Source: Maribacter litoralis (lineage in GTDB: Bacteria > Bacteroidota > Bacteroidia > Flavobacteriales > Flavobacteriaceae). From it: a DNA stretch of 64,000 nt. The DNA is taken from assembly GCF_003075045.1 (NCBI RefSeq), contig NZ_QCZD01000001.1:62001-126000 (forward strand). Direction: 5' to 3'. A program made the position numbers and the translations under genes. Below, in pieces: positions 1 through 8,678 of this stretch (position 1 is the first letter of the stretch; every line of letters starts with the position of its first letter). Under the pieces are notes generated by a model. That model was not told where the DNA came from, ran no database searches, and saw nothing but the letters and a program-made list of their open reading frames with translations.

Positions 1-624
1 ATGTATTTTATGGGCATCTTTTAAATTCTGTAAATCGGGCTGTTTATGGGTGGTGAAATTTCCAGATTCAATTTGTTCTACCGTCTTTAATACGGTATTG
101 GCTCCCAAATGCATTAATCGATCATGTAGATCCTCAGCGTTATCGGTTTTTTTAATTACCGCCTCGTCTTGCATTATTATCTCACCGGTATCTATTTTCT
201 CATCAATAAAGAATGTAGTTACCCCAGTTTTGGTCTCCCCATTTATTATCGCCCAATTTATGGGTGCTGCACCTCGGTATTGTGGCAATAATGAGGCATG
301 TAGATTAAAGGTGCCATACTTGGGCATATTCCAAACTAACTTGGGTAGCATTCTAAAAGCGACCACCACCTGTAAATTGGCGTTCAAATTTTTTAATGTT
401 GCTAAAAAAGCTTCATCTTTTAAGTTGGTTGGTTGAAGCACCTTTAAATCATTTTCTACGGCATATTTTTTAACGGCAGATTCGTTTAATTTTCTACCCC
501 TACCTGCAGGTCGATCTGGTGCGGTAATGACACCAACGATATTATATTCATTTTTTACCAGCATATCTAAAATGCCAACGGCAAAATCAGGTGTTCCCAT
601 AAATACAATTTTCAATGCTTCCAT
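1..624 (-). CDS. fmt: Methionyl-tRNA formyltransferase, C-terminus cut by window edge
   Basis: Transfers a formyl group from 10-formyl-tetrahydrofolate to Met-tRNA(fMet) in the cytoplasm, making the initiator tRNA. The frame is open from the ATG at 624 to base 1, giving 208 residues of a family of about 310. The N-terminus has the family start motif VFMGTPDFAV (residues 7-16). The formyltransferase signature lies at about 107-120, with the catalytic triad visible as N107, H109 (in NLHASLLPQYRG) and D145 (in DEKIDTG). It begins 2 bases after the recQ stop codon, so it is probably co-transcribed with the AAA-NTPase and recQ. The C-terminal tRNA-binding domain is off-window. Confidence 0.96.
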   Translation of the reverse strand, partial: MEALKIVFMGTPDFAVGILDMLVKNEYNIVGVITAPDRPAGRGRKLNESAVKKYAVENDLKVLQPTNLKDEAFLATLKNLNANLQVVVAFRMLPKLVWNMPKYGTFNLHASLLPQYRGAAPINWAIINGETKTGVTTFFIDEKIDTGEIIMQDEAVIKKTDNAEDLHDRLMHLGANTVLKTVEQIESGNFTTHKQPDLQNLKDAHKIH

Positions 625-625
625 A

Positions 626-2521
626 TTATAGTAGTTGGTATTCGTTAATGTTATTTAATGTTATCAAATTATCTTCTAATAGTTCCTGTAATGCCGAAAT
701 AATAGTTTCTTGAGAAATATTTAGCTTTAATTGCAGCTCTCGTGAACCTGCATCTTTCTCCTTTAATGCTTTTATGATTTTTATTTTGGCGTGAACAATG
801 GATGTGTTCTCGGTTTTTTGGCTCGTGCAAACATCACATATGCCACAAGGTTGTTCTTGTAGTTCTCCAAAATAGCCTAAGAGTTGAATGCTTCTGCAAA
901 CAGTATCATTTTCTATATAAGAAAGCATAGCGTTCACTTTCTCTATTTTAAGCTGATTTTGTTCTTCTATATTTTTCGCGAAAAGATTAATGGTTCTATC
1001 ATCATCTCTTGGTACCAGAAAAAAAATCTCTAAATCGCTCGTTGCACTGGAGTACTCAATAATTTCATCTTTTGCTAAAAGCTCAAAATTTTCATGAATT
1101 TTATATTCCGGCATTGACGTTTTTTTTGATAACATATAGGTGTTTATAGGTGTATCAAATTCAAACAATCCTCCATAAGTGCGTAGAACTATCTTTATAA
1201 AATCTGCCAGTTTATTGTTTTGGTCGATATACCTATATAAGGTGTCTTTGTCGGTAATAAAATTAATGGTAATTTTTTTAGAGAAATTTTCGGATAACGA
1301 GATTACCGAATTCCTATCCAGTATTTGTAAAGTATTATAGGTAACGAATGTATTAAGCTTATAAATACTACAGAATTCATTGAAATTAAGATGAAACCTT
1401 GCTTCCGTAAACTCTCCATATCCAATCTGAAAAAATGTACTTAATTTTTTATAAATCATTTTAACCTGGGCAACACTCGGCAAAATATCTAAAAATTGCT
1501 TTTTGACTAAAACCTTATCTGTAGTATTGGTCAATATTATAGCTTTTGCAAAAGCACCATTTCTACCGGCTCTACCTGCCTCCTGAAAGTAATTTTCTAC
1601 GCTATCCGGTATTTGGTAATGTATCACCAATTCTACATCTGGTTTGTCTATACCCATACCAAAGGCGTTGGTGGCAACGATTATTTTATAGTTGTTCTTT
1701 AACCAAAGTTCTAAGCGTTCCGTTTTTTTATTTTGATCAACACCACCGTGGTAAAATGTTGCACTAATATTATTCTGAACCAAAAACTTTGATAGCTCTT
1801 CTGCCATTCTTCTACTTCTAACATAAATAATGGCACTTTGCTGTACTTGTTGGCAGTATTGTTTTAGGTATCCTCTTTTGTCTTCGGTAAACTGTACTTC
1901 AAGCCCAATATTTTTTCTAAAGAACGAGTCTTTTATGACCAAAGGGAAGGTGAGTTCTAGAGAATTGATAATATCTTCACTAACTCTTTTTGTGGCCGTA
2001 GCGGTCAAAGCTACTATTGGTGGCGTAGCATGTAATTGGCGTAAAACCGAACAGCTTAAATAGGCGGGTCTAAAATCATGTCCCCATTGAGATATACAGT
2101 GTGCCTCATCAATAACGAACATAGAAACGTTCATGCTTTTTATTCGTTCTTGTACAAATTCTTGTTGCAGACGTTCTGGCGATAGATATAAGAATTTATA
2201 GTTGCCATAAATACAATTATCCAATAGCTTATCAAGTTCGTTAAATTTAAGTCCGCCTTTTAGACCTATGGCTTTAATACCAAGCTTCTGAAGATTATTT
2301 ACTTGATTTTCAATTAAAGCTCTTAGCGGTGAAATAACGATACAGATACCATCTTTTGATAATGCCGGAACTTGAAAACACAAAGATTTTCCACCGCCAG
2401 TAGGCAGTAGGCCCAAAACATCTTGACCATTGATTATGGCATTGATAATTTCTTCTTGAGAGCCTCTAAAACTTTCAAAACCCCAATAATTGGATAAGAT
2501 TTCTTTTGGAGTACTATTCAC
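626..2521 (-). CDS. recQ: ATP-dependent DNA helicase RecQ, short form
   Basis: A 3'-5' DNA helicase for recombination and repair. Walker A is LPTGGGKS (39-46) and the DEAH box is at 138-141, followed by HCISQWGHDF. The RecQ-Ct zinc site is visible as C542, C559, C562 and C565. After it the protein ends in a short winged-helix-like tail at residue 631 with no recognisable HRDC domain, so this is the short paralogue type. The only reasonable start is a GTG at 2519-2521, because no ATG lies near the N-terminus. It overlaps the end of the upstream NTPase gene by 8 bp, which suggests translational coupling. Confidence 0.95.
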   Translation of the reverse strand: MNSTPKEILSNYWGFESFRGSQEEIINAIINGQDVLGLLPTGGGKSLCFQVPALSKDGICIVISPLRALIENQVNNLQKLGIKAIGLKGGLKFNELDKLLDNCIYGNYKFLYLSPERLQQEFVQERIKSMNVSMFVIDEAHCISQWGHDFRPAYLSCSVLRQLHATPPIVALTATATKRVSEDIINSLELTFPLVIKDSFFRKNIGLEVQFTEDKRGYLKQYCQQVQQSAIIYVRSRRMAEELSKFLVQNNISATFYHGGVDQNKKTERLELWLKNNYKIIVATNAFGMGIDKPDVELVIHYQIPDSVENYFQEAGRAGRNGAFAKAIILTNTTDKVLVKKQFLDILPSVAQVKMIYKKLSTFFQIGYGEFTEARFHLNFNEFCSIYKLNTFVTYNTLQILDRNSVISLSENFSKKITINFITDKDTLYRYIDQNNKLADFIKIVLRTYGGLFEFDTPINTYMLSKKTSMPEYKIHENFELLAKDEIIEYSSATSDLEIFFLVPRDDDRTINLFAKNIEEQNQLKIEKVNAMLSYIENDTVCRSIQLLGYFGELQEQPCGICDVCTSQKTENTSIVHAKIKIIKALKEKDAGSRELQLKLNISQETIISALQELLEDNLITLNNINEYQLL

Positions 2522-3083
2522 TCGCTCCGTTTATATGGTCTATTACAAATTGCAATCTATTATCAATGGTGCCGAAAGGAACTTCTATGGGTTTGTAACC
2601 AAGTTCAATATAGGTGTTTTCCAATTGTTCATGTATGCCGCAAGCTTGCTCAAAATTTTCCATTCTCTCATTGTCTTGCACATAAATCTCTTTCCAGGGT
2701 GGTAAAATCAGCACTTCGTCATATCTATTCTTTAGGCACAAATCTGCGTAACGTGGTTCTGTAGTTTGTCCAAAATAATTCATATAAGCGATAACATCGG
2801 GCAAGCCACGATCATAAAAGACATGTTCTTTGTTTATATTTTTGCCATTTTCAAAATGCTTCAATCTTGCGCTGATCAGCTCATCATTAAAGCTTTTTGC
2901 ATCCTTTACAAAATCAATAGGGTTAACGAGTTGGTCTTCTAATGAAACATCATCCAACGCATTTAAAGTCATGGTTCTGATCACTTCATGAAAACAATGG
3001 TAGCCATTTTTTTCCAACGAAGATATTAATACTGTTTTTCCTGTTCCAGGACCACCTGTTACAACAATTCTTTTGCTTTTCAA
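2514..3083 (-). CDS. AAA-family NTPase/kinase-like P-loop protein (AAA_28 type)
   Basis: A 189-residue single-domain P-loop protein. Walker A is GGPGTGKT (10-17) and there is an acidic segment FYDRGLPDV that resembles the region after Walker B in nucleoside-kinase folds. This matches the AAA_28 family, related to the kinase domain of NadR; the substrate is unknown. The start is a TTG at 3081-3083: in-frame TAA lies 10 bases upstream and no ATG precedes the P-loop. A -7 box TACTTTTG on the minus strand at 3102-3109 fits a short leader. It is the first gene of the NTPase-recQ-fmt unit. A link to DNA repair is inferred from neighbours only. Confidence 0.8.
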   Translation of the reverse strand: MKSKRIVVTGGPGTGKTVLISSLEKNGYHCFHEVIRTMTLNALDDVSLEDQLVNPIDFVKDAKSFNDELISARLKHFENGKNINKEHVFYDRGLPDVIAYMNYFGQTTEPRYADLCLKNRYDEVLILPPWKEIYVQDNERMENFEQACGIHEQLENTYIELGYKPIEVPFGTIDNRLQFVIDHINGASE

Positions 3084-3101
3084 ACTCTTAATTTATAAAC
3101 G

Positions 3102-3109
3102 CAAAAGTA
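3102..3109 (-). promoter_or_regulatory. -7 promoter element for the NTPase-recQ-fmt unit
   Basis: The minus strand reads TACTTTTG, an exact match to the Bacteroidota -7 consensus TAnnTTTG, placed 18 nt before the TTG start at 3083. No clear TTTG -33 element was found. It faces away from the DUF493 promoter about 40 bp off, forming a compact divergent pair. Confidence 0.6.
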
Positions 3110-3147
3110 CATAAACCGCCAGTATTAAAAAACTGGGGTATTAGACT

Positions 3148-3155
3148 TATCTTTG
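3148..3155 (+). promoter_or_regulatory. -7 promoter element of the DUF493 gene
   Basis: TATCTTTG matches TAnnTTTG exactly and lies 15 nt before the ATG at 3171. The final TTG of the box is in frame with the gene and makes the open frame look 6 codons longer than it should be. The promoter position argues for ATG 3171. Confidence 0.6.
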
Positions 3156-3170
3156 CATAAAATAAGAGTT

Positions 3171-3458
3171 ATGGACGAAAAGAATCCAGAGGAATTTTAT
3201 AAAAAATTAAGAGAACAACTAACGGAAACCACAAAATGGCCGTCTAATTATCTTTACAAATTCATAGTGGAAACAGCTACGGATAAGATAGCTAAGATTG
3301 AGGGTATTTTTGATAATATGGGTGCGGTAATCGATTTAAAAAAATCTAAAAACGGAAAATATACAAGCGTTTCCATTACGGTGAATTTAAAAGGACCGGA
3401 TCAGGTTATAGAAAAATATAAGGAAGTAGGTGAAATAGGTGGGGTAATCTCCTTATAA
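3171..3458 (+). CDS. DUF493 (YbeD-like) small protein
   Basis: A 95-residue cytoplasmic protein of the DUF493/YbeD family, a small ferredoxin-like fold with no proven activity. Seen here are the N-terminal FYKKLREQL helix, the conserved WPSNYLYKFI segment, and the C-terminal ending GEIGGVISL that is typical of the family. The start chosen is ATG 3171. A longer frame from TTG 3153 would begin inside the promoter box. It leads a rightward run to DUF4290 and murA. Confidence 0.85.
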   Translation: MDEKNPEEFYKKLREQLTETTKWPSNYLYKFIVETATDKIAKIEGIFDNMGAVIDLKKSKNGKYTSVSITVNLKGPDQVIEKYKEVGEIGGVISL

Positions 3459-3539
3459 AATAGCTTTTCATCTATAATTTTATTATTTTGGCATCGTTAT
3501 AAGAACACTTCTCAAACACAATAAGCTAAAATTTTCAAT

Positions 3540-4193
3540 TTGCAATTAGTAGAAAACCTAGAATATAATACGGAGCGTCCTCATTTGATCATTCCTGAAT
3601 ACGGTCGTCATTTTCAAAAAATGGTAGATCATGCAGTATCAATAGAAGATCGCGAAGAAAGAAATAAAGTAGCCCAGTCCATTATAAGTGTGATGGGAAA
3701 TCTTCAACCTCATTTACGTGATGTGCCAGATTTTCAACATAAATTATGGGATCAATTATTTATCATGTCCGATTTTAAGTTGGATGTAGATTCACCTTTT
3801 CCTATAACCTCAAAAGAGGTGTTGAAACAAAGACCAGAGGCGTTGGAATATCCGCAGAATTTTCCAAAATACAGATTTTATGGAAATAACATAAAACGAA
3901 TGATCGATGTAGCGGTAGAGTGGGAGAAAGGCGATAAGCGTTCTGGATTGGAATATGCCATTGCCAACCACATGAAAAAATGCTATTTGAACTGGAATAA
4001 AGATGTGGTAGACGATAAAGCCATATTTAAGCACTTGTTCGAGTTAAGCGATGGTCAAATTGATCTAGCTTCAACTGGTGAGAGCTTAACGGACAGCGGT
4101 CAGTTTTTGAAAAATAGAGTTGCCAAGAACCCTAGATCCAGTTCAAACAAAAAAAATCAAAGAAATAATAACCGCGGTAAAAAACGCTATTAA
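3540..4193 (+). CDS. DUF4290 family protein
   Basis: A 217-residue protein of DUF4290, a family known mainly from Bacteroidota and without assigned function. The diagnostic N-terminus NLEYNTERPHLIIPEYGRHF is present at about residues 5-24. This forces a TTG start at 3540, because the next ATG would remove the motif. No signal peptide or membrane segment is seen. The C-terminal 25 residues are Lys/Arg/Asn/Ser-rich (SSNKKNQRNNNRGKKRY) and could bind nucleic acid, which is inference. The stop lies 15 bases before murA, so the two are probably one transcript. Confidence 0.85.
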   Translation: MQLVENLEYNTERPHLIIPEYGRHFQKMVDHAVSIEDREERNKVAQSIISVMGNLQPHLRDVPDFQHKLWDQLFIMSDFKLDVDSPFPITSKEVLKQRPEALEYPQNFPKYRFYGNNIKRMIDVAVEWEKGDKRSGLEYAIANHMKKCYLNWNKDVVDDKAIFKHLFELSDGQIDLASTGESLTDSGQFLKNRVAKNPRSSSNKKNQRNNNRGKKRY

Positions 4194-4208
4194 TTTCCAC
4201 TTCTCTAG

Positions 4209-5516
4209 ATGGGAACATTCAAAATAGAAGGAGGACACCAGTTATCTGGTGAAATAACACCTCAAGGAGCAAAGAACGAAGCACTTCAAATACTTTGCGC
4301 TGTTTTACTTACAGATGAAAAAGTAACGATCAACAACATCCCCGATATTGTTGATGTCAATAAACTTATAGCACTATTAGAAGATTTAGGTGTAAAAATT
4401 CAAAAGAAAGGCAAAGGCTCTTACACTTTTAAGGCCGATGATGTTAATTTGGATTATTTGCAATCTGACCAATTTAAACAAGATGGTAGAGGCTTAAGAG
4501 GTTCTATTATGTTGGTAGGACCGCTTTTGGCTCGTTTTGGAAAAGGATATATACCTAAACCTGGTGGCGATAAAATAGGACGCAGACGTTTAGATACTCA
4601 CTTCGAAGGTTTCATTAACCTTGGTGCCAAATTTAGATATAATAAAGAAGAATACTTCTATGGGGTTGAAGCTGATAAGCTGAAGGGGACCTATATGTTA
4701 TTAGATGAGGCTTCTGTAACAGGAACAGCAAATATTGTAATGGCAGCTGTTTTGGCAGAGGGTCAAACTACGATTTACAATGCTGCATGTGAACCATATC
4801 TACAACAGTTATGTAAGATGTTGAATAGGATGGGCGCTAAAATTACCGGTGTTGGTTCTAATCTATTGGTTATTGATGGTGTTGAGAAGTTAGGAGGAAC
4901 AGATCACCGCATGTTGCCGGATATGATCGAAATTGGAAGCTGGATCGGATTGGCTGCCATGACGAAAAGTGAATTAACGATCAAAGATGTTAGTTGGGAC
5001 GATTTAGGTCAAATTCCTACTGTATTTGGTAAGTTGGGAATTACTTTAGAGCGTAAAGGAGATGATATTTACATACCTGCCCATAAAGATGGTTACGAGA
5101 TTCAAAATTATATAGATGGTTCTATCTTGACGATAGCCGATGCACCTTGGCCCGGGTTGACACCAGATTTACTTAGCATTATTTTAGTGGTAGCTACACA
5201 GTCTAGGGGTGAAGTGTTAATACATCAAAAAATGTTTGAAAGCCGCTTATTCTTTGTAGATAAGTTGTTGGATATGGGAGCAAAAGTAATTCTATGTGAC
5301 CCTCATAGAGCAACCGTTATTGGTCATGACTTTAAGTCTACTTTAAAAGCGACAACCATGACTTCACCAGATATTAGAGCGGGTGTTTCTTTGCTAATTG
5401 CGGCGTTATCCGCGAAAGGAACTTCTACCATTCATAATATAGAACAGATTGATCGTGGTTATGAGAACATTGACGAAAGACTACGTGCAATAGGTGCTAA
5501 AATCGTACGAGTTTAA
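4209..5516 (+). CDS. murA: UDP-N-acetylglucosamine 1-carboxyvinyltransferase MurA
   Basis: Catalyses the first committed step of peptidoglycan synthesis, adding enolpyruvate from PEP to UDP-GlcNAc. At 435 residues it has the normal length. The conserved Lys is K22 in GAKNEAL. The active-site loop reads KPGGDKIGRRRLD, with D121 where E. coli has Cys115. Asp at this position is known in other bacteria to keep activity while blocking alkylation by fosfomycin. It follows DUF4290 by 15 bases, and a bidirectional terminator separates it from the convergent pirin gene. Confidence 0.96.
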   Translation: MGTFKIEGGHQLSGEITPQGAKNEALQILCAVLLTDEKVTINNIPDIVDVNKLIALLEDLGVKIQKKGKGSYTFKADDVNLDYLQSDQFKQDGRGLRGSIMLVGPLLARFGKGYIPKPGGDKIGRRRLDTHFEGFINLGAKFRYNKEEYFYGVEADKLKGTYMLLDEASVTGTANIVMAAVLAEGQTTIYNAACEPYLQQLCKMLNRMGAKITGVGSNLLVIDGVEKLGGTDHRMLPDMIEIGSWIGLAAMTKSELTIKDVSWDDLGQIPTVFGKLGITLERKGDDIYIPAHKDGYEIQNYIDGSILTIADAPWPGLTPDLLSIILVVATQSRGEVLIHQKMFESRLFFVDKLLDMGAKVILCDPHRATVIGHDFKSTLKATTMTSPDIRAGVSLLIAALSAKGTSTIHNIEQIDRGYENIDERLRAIGAKIVRV

Positions 5517-5538
5517 GCATTTTTTCTATTAGATATAA

Positions 5539-5576
5539 AAAACTCCATAATTAGGTTTAACCTTTTATGGAGTTTT
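5539..5576. terminator. Bidirectional terminator between murA and the pirin gene
   Basis: The inverted repeat AAAACTCCATAA / TTATGGAGTTTT has a 14-base loop and T-runs on both strands, positioned between two convergent stop codons. Confidence 0.8.
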
Positions 5577-5596
5577 TATTTTATAAATATGTTGTG

Positions 5597-6595
5597 TTAT
5601 TTTTCAATTAAAGTACCATCCGGATATTTGGCAAATCTACCTCGGGTGGCATCATGGGTATGATCTGGGTGTCTCCATGGCCAACCTCCAAATTGGGTAG
5701 TTTTAAATTCATTCATTGCATTTTGTAATTCTTCATCGGAATTCATTACAAACGGACCGTATTTTGCTACTGGCTCACCTATAGGTTTTCCTTGTAAAAC
5801 TAAAATATGGGCATTGGCTCCAATAGCTTTAATTTCAACCTCCTTAGAGGGATCTATATCTACGCCATGGTTTGGTTTTACCGATTCCCCTAATAGTTCT
5901 ATAGTGCTACCGTCATAGAAATATATTGTTCTATGAGAATTTATCTCAGCTTTAGGTAGTGTAATTGTTCCATTTTCATCAATAGTAATGTTCCAAATTG
6001 CAACATCGTTATCCTTGTCAATTGCCCAAGAATCTGGTGCCGGGTCTGGTGCTTTTTCACTGTTGAATTCACCGGCAATTACTTTTATTCTAGCATTTTT
6101 TAAGTTTATAACAGGAATATCTTCATGCCACAGCATTTTAAAGTGTGGATCTACAAATTTACTTTTAGCTGGTAAATTCAACCATATTTGAAAAAGTTCA
6201 AGTGTATTTTCCTTGTCGGTATGTAGTAAAGGGAACATTTCTGAATGTTGAACCCCACTACCTGCAGTCATCCATTGTACATCGCCTTCACCAAAACGTC
6301 CTGCGGCGCCAAGTGAATCCGAATGATCACAAAACCCTTTGTTTACAACAGTGATGGTTTCAAATCCGCGATGTGGATGAGCCGGAAAACCTGGTATGGT
6401 TGTACCATGGTACATTCTATAACCATCCTTTATCTGAAAATCGTTTCCTAAGTTTCTACCTTCCAATGAGTCGTCGGGACCTAATTCACCATTCCCTTTT
6501 GGATAATGATCCAAGTGGTAAACACAGAACAAAAAAGGATCTTGTGTTTGCCAAGGAAAGCCCAGCTTAAATATGCTTTTAATTTCATTTTTCAT
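5597..6595 (-). CDS. Pirin family protein (bicupin)
   Basis: A 332-residue pirin. The N-terminal cupin carries the metal ligands H73 and H75 (in PAHPHRGFETIT), H117 and E119 (in GSGVQHSEM), as in iron-containing pirins; some pirins act as quercetin dioxygenases or as redox sensors. The C-terminal half is a second cupin (pirin_C). The start chosen is ATG 6595, which gives a normal N-terminus (MKNEIKSIFKLG) and avoids overlap. A longer frame from 6640 would run 26 bases into the upstream VOC gene. No signal peptide is seen. The substrate is unknown. Confidence 0.85.
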   Translation of the reverse strand: MKNEIKSIFKLGFPWQTQDPFLFCVYHLDHYPKGNGELGPDDSLEGRNLGNDFQIKDGYRMYHGTTIPGFPAHPHRGFETITVVNKGFCDHSDSLGAAGRFGEGDVQWMTAGSGVQHSEMFPLLHTDKENTLELFQIWLNLPAKSKFVDPHFKMLWHEDIPVINLKNARIKVIAGEFNSEKAPDPAPDSWAIDKDNDVAIWNITIDENGTITLPKAEINSHRTIYFYDGSTIELLGESVKPNHGVDIDPSKEVEIKAIGANAHILVLQGKPIGEPVAKYGPFVMNSDEELQNAMNEFKTTQFGGWPWRHPDHTHDATRGRFAKYPDGTLIEK

Positions 6596-6614
6596 GATAT
6601 CGCTTTTTATCTTT

Positions 6615-7058
6615 TCAATGTGCTGCATTATTAATTTCAATCCAATTGTTTTCTGGATCTTTTAAATAAATCTGTCTAACACCATCCGCTCTTAAGGTTA
6701 CCGAGTTTTCTTTACCTGGCCAGTCGTAATATGTAATATCTTTTTCTTCTAAGGAAGCTATTAATTCATCTAATTTTTGAGTAGCCAGACATAAATGAAC
6801 ACTTTTGCTATGCTGCATGGCAACGCTGTCTTTTCCTATTAAATGTAATTGAGAATTTCCTTGAATTATAAACCACTTAAAACCGGTTGGAGTTGAAGGA
6901 TGAGGAATATCTTTTAGGTTTAATACATTTTTGTAGAAGGAACCAACTTTATCGAGGTCTTTTACTATAACGGAGTAGTGGTCGTAATTAAAATCAAATG
7001 ACTGGGCAAAGATAATAGAGCTGTAAAGTACCAGTAGAATTACGGTAAATTTTTTCAT
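6615..7058 (-). CDS. Exported VOC (glyoxalase/bleomycin-resistance fold) protein
   Basis: A 147-residue protein with an N-terminal signal peptide (MKKFTVILLVLYSSIIFAQ, cleavage near residue 19), followed by a VOC domain. The first strand is YDHYSVIVKDLDKVGSFYK and the last is DPENNWIEI; the His and Glu in these are candidate metal ligands. VOC proteins are usually cytoplasmic, so secretion is unusual. It sits just upstream of the pirin gene, another small-molecule metalloenzyme fold, with 19 bases between its stop and the pirin ATG. The substrate cannot be inferred. Confidence 0.75.
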   Translation of the reverse strand: MKKFTVILLVLYSSIIFAQSFDFNYDHYSVIVKDLDKVGSFYKNVLNLKDIPHPSTPTGFKWFIIQGNSQLHLIGKDSVAMQHSKSVHLCLATQKLDELIASLEEKDITYYDWPGKENSVTLRADGVRQIYLKDPENNWIEINNAAH

Positions 7059-7094
7059 TGTTTTTGTTGTTTAAGTTTGGTTCAATTTACTTAA

Positions 7095-7134
7095 AAATAA
7101 AAGAAGCTATCTGTTAAGATAGCTTCTTTTATTT
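7095..7134 (-). terminator. Terminator after the M20 amidohydrolase gene
   Basis: A near-perfect hairpin with arms AAAAGAAGCTATCT and AGATAGCTTCTTTT and a 4-base loop lies just beyond the stop codon at 7140. The A/T tails on both sides make it usable in either direction. Confidence 0.8.
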
Positions 7135-7139
7135 GAGAC

Positions 7140-8567
7140 TTATTGACCATTTAATGGAGGAGGACCATCGATCATCGGTTCGTAGACCTCGTCTCCTTTT
7201 CTAGTTTTAAACTCTTCCTTTACTTTACTGACCAGTTTAGGGTTTTGAAACAGATCTAACATGGTCATAGCCATTGCTTTTGATGCGTGAATCATTCCTT
7301 TATGACCAATGGACATTCCTCCACAGGCTACCACGGCCCAAGAATGCCATGGAGTTCCAGTTGGTGCTACCGATACGCCTAAGTTAATATTTGGCACGTT
7401 CCAACTAACATCTCCAACATCTGTAGAACCACCACCAGGACTCTCAAGGGTTTTTCGTAATGGGTGTACCGTGCCATCTAGGCCGACTTCTGGTTTGCCC
7501 GTTGCTTTTTGAATTGCTTTTCCAAATATGGTTTCTTCTTCAGTGTATGTAATAGGTCCCAAAAGCTCTAAATTATTCTGCATGATTTCTCCTCCAGAAC
7601 GGTTTACCAGTGTTTCGTAAATTCCGGAAACCAAAGAGATCTTATAGTCTACATTTGCCATAATCGCGGCACCTTCGGCCATTTCTTTTACACGCTCATA
7701 AGTTGGAAGCATTTTTGCTCTTTTAGGATCTCTAACACGTACCCATAATTTGGCATAATCTGGTACTACATTTACAACTTGACCTCCATCTTGTATGTGA
7801 TAGTGTATTCTTGAAGTGGGTAAAATATGCTCTCTGTAATAGTTTATACCAGTGGTATAAAGTTCTAATGCATCAGATGCACTTCGTCCGTTCCATGGAT
7901 CCATAGAGGCGTGTGCGGTTTGTCCGTAGAACTCTACAATAAAATCGATTAAAGAAAGGCCACTTTGAACATCTGCTTCAATCTGTGCAGATGGGTGCCA
8001 GCTTATATTCACATCTACATCGTCCCAAAGTCCTGCTTTCACCATCCAAACTTTTGCAAAGTATTTTTCTTCAGCAGGTGTTCCTAAAAACTTAACTGTT
8101 CCTTTTATTTTTCCTGCATCCATTAATTCCTTTATGGCAATTGCAGACCCTAAACTTGCGGTGCCGAACATGTTATGCCCACAGCCATGCCCAGCAGCAC
8201 CTTCTTTTAAGGGTTCTTTTACCGGTGTAGTCTTTTGTGAAATGCCAGGTAGTGCATCAAACTCGCCTAGAATACTGATAACTGGACTACCAGACCCGTA
8301 AGTCGCGGTAAAAGCCGTAGGTATATCAGCTACACCTCTGGTTACTTTTAAACCGTTCTTTTCTGCATAGTCAGCTAAAATTCGTGAAGATTCGCTTTCG
8401 TTGAAAGCAGTTTCGGCCAGTGCCCAAATAGAATCACTGATTTTTATTAATTCTGCTTTATGTTTTTCAACCGAAGCAACAATTAAATTTTTGTCCTTGC
8501 TCATTTTTTGGGCAAAAACCGATGCGCTCATGCATAGACAGAGCGCCATTAGAAATGTTTTTTTCAT
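7140..8567 (-). CDS. Exported M20-family amidohydrolase (AbgB/aminoacylase-like)
   Basis: A 475-residue metallopeptidase-fold hydrolase with a signal peptide (residues 1-19, VFAQ cleavage). The di-zinc site is visible as GEFDALPG (101-108), GHGCGHN (126-132) and TPAEEKYF further on, and a dimerisation lid follows. The closest characterised relatives are AbgB (p-aminobenzoyl-glutamate hydrolase subunit) and amino-acid amidohydrolases, so it probably cleaves an N-acyl or amide bond on an exported substrate. It is followed by its own terminator and so is likely monocistronic. Confidence 0.82.
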   Translation of the reverse strand: MKKTFLMALCLCMSASVFAQKMSKDKNLIVASVEKHKAELIKISDSIWALAETAFNESESSRILADYAEKNGLKVTRGVADIPTAFTATYGSGSPVISILGEFDALPGISQKTTPVKEPLKEGAAGHGCGHNMFGTASLGSAIAIKELMDAGKIKGTVKFLGTPAEEKYFAKVWMVKAGLWDDVDVNISWHPSAQIEADVQSGLSLIDFIVEFYGQTAHASMDPWNGRSASDALELYTTGINYYREHILPTSRIHYHIQDGGQVVNVVPDYAKLWVRVRDPKRAKMLPTYERVKEMAEGAAIMANVDYKISLVSGIYETLVNRSGGEIMQNNLELLGPITYTEEETIFGKAIQKATGKPEVGLDGTVHPLRKTLESPGGGSTDVGDVSWNVPNINLGVSVAPTGTPWHSWAVVACGGMSIGHKGMIHASKAMAMTMLDLFQNPKLVSKVKEEFKTRKGDEVYEPMIDGPPPLNGQ

Positions 8568-8678
8568 TTTTAGAATTAGTTTAAGTAGTTGTTTTGATTA
8601 GTCTTTTTAAAGATACTCAACTTTAATCTAATTCCTTCTTTTGAATTTATGTACGATAAAAAATTATGAAAATCGTAA

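Noticed and set aside
50..436. 128-residue rightward open frame at the left edge
   Set aside because: Lies entirely opposite fmt, whose catalytic motifs are intact on the minus strand.
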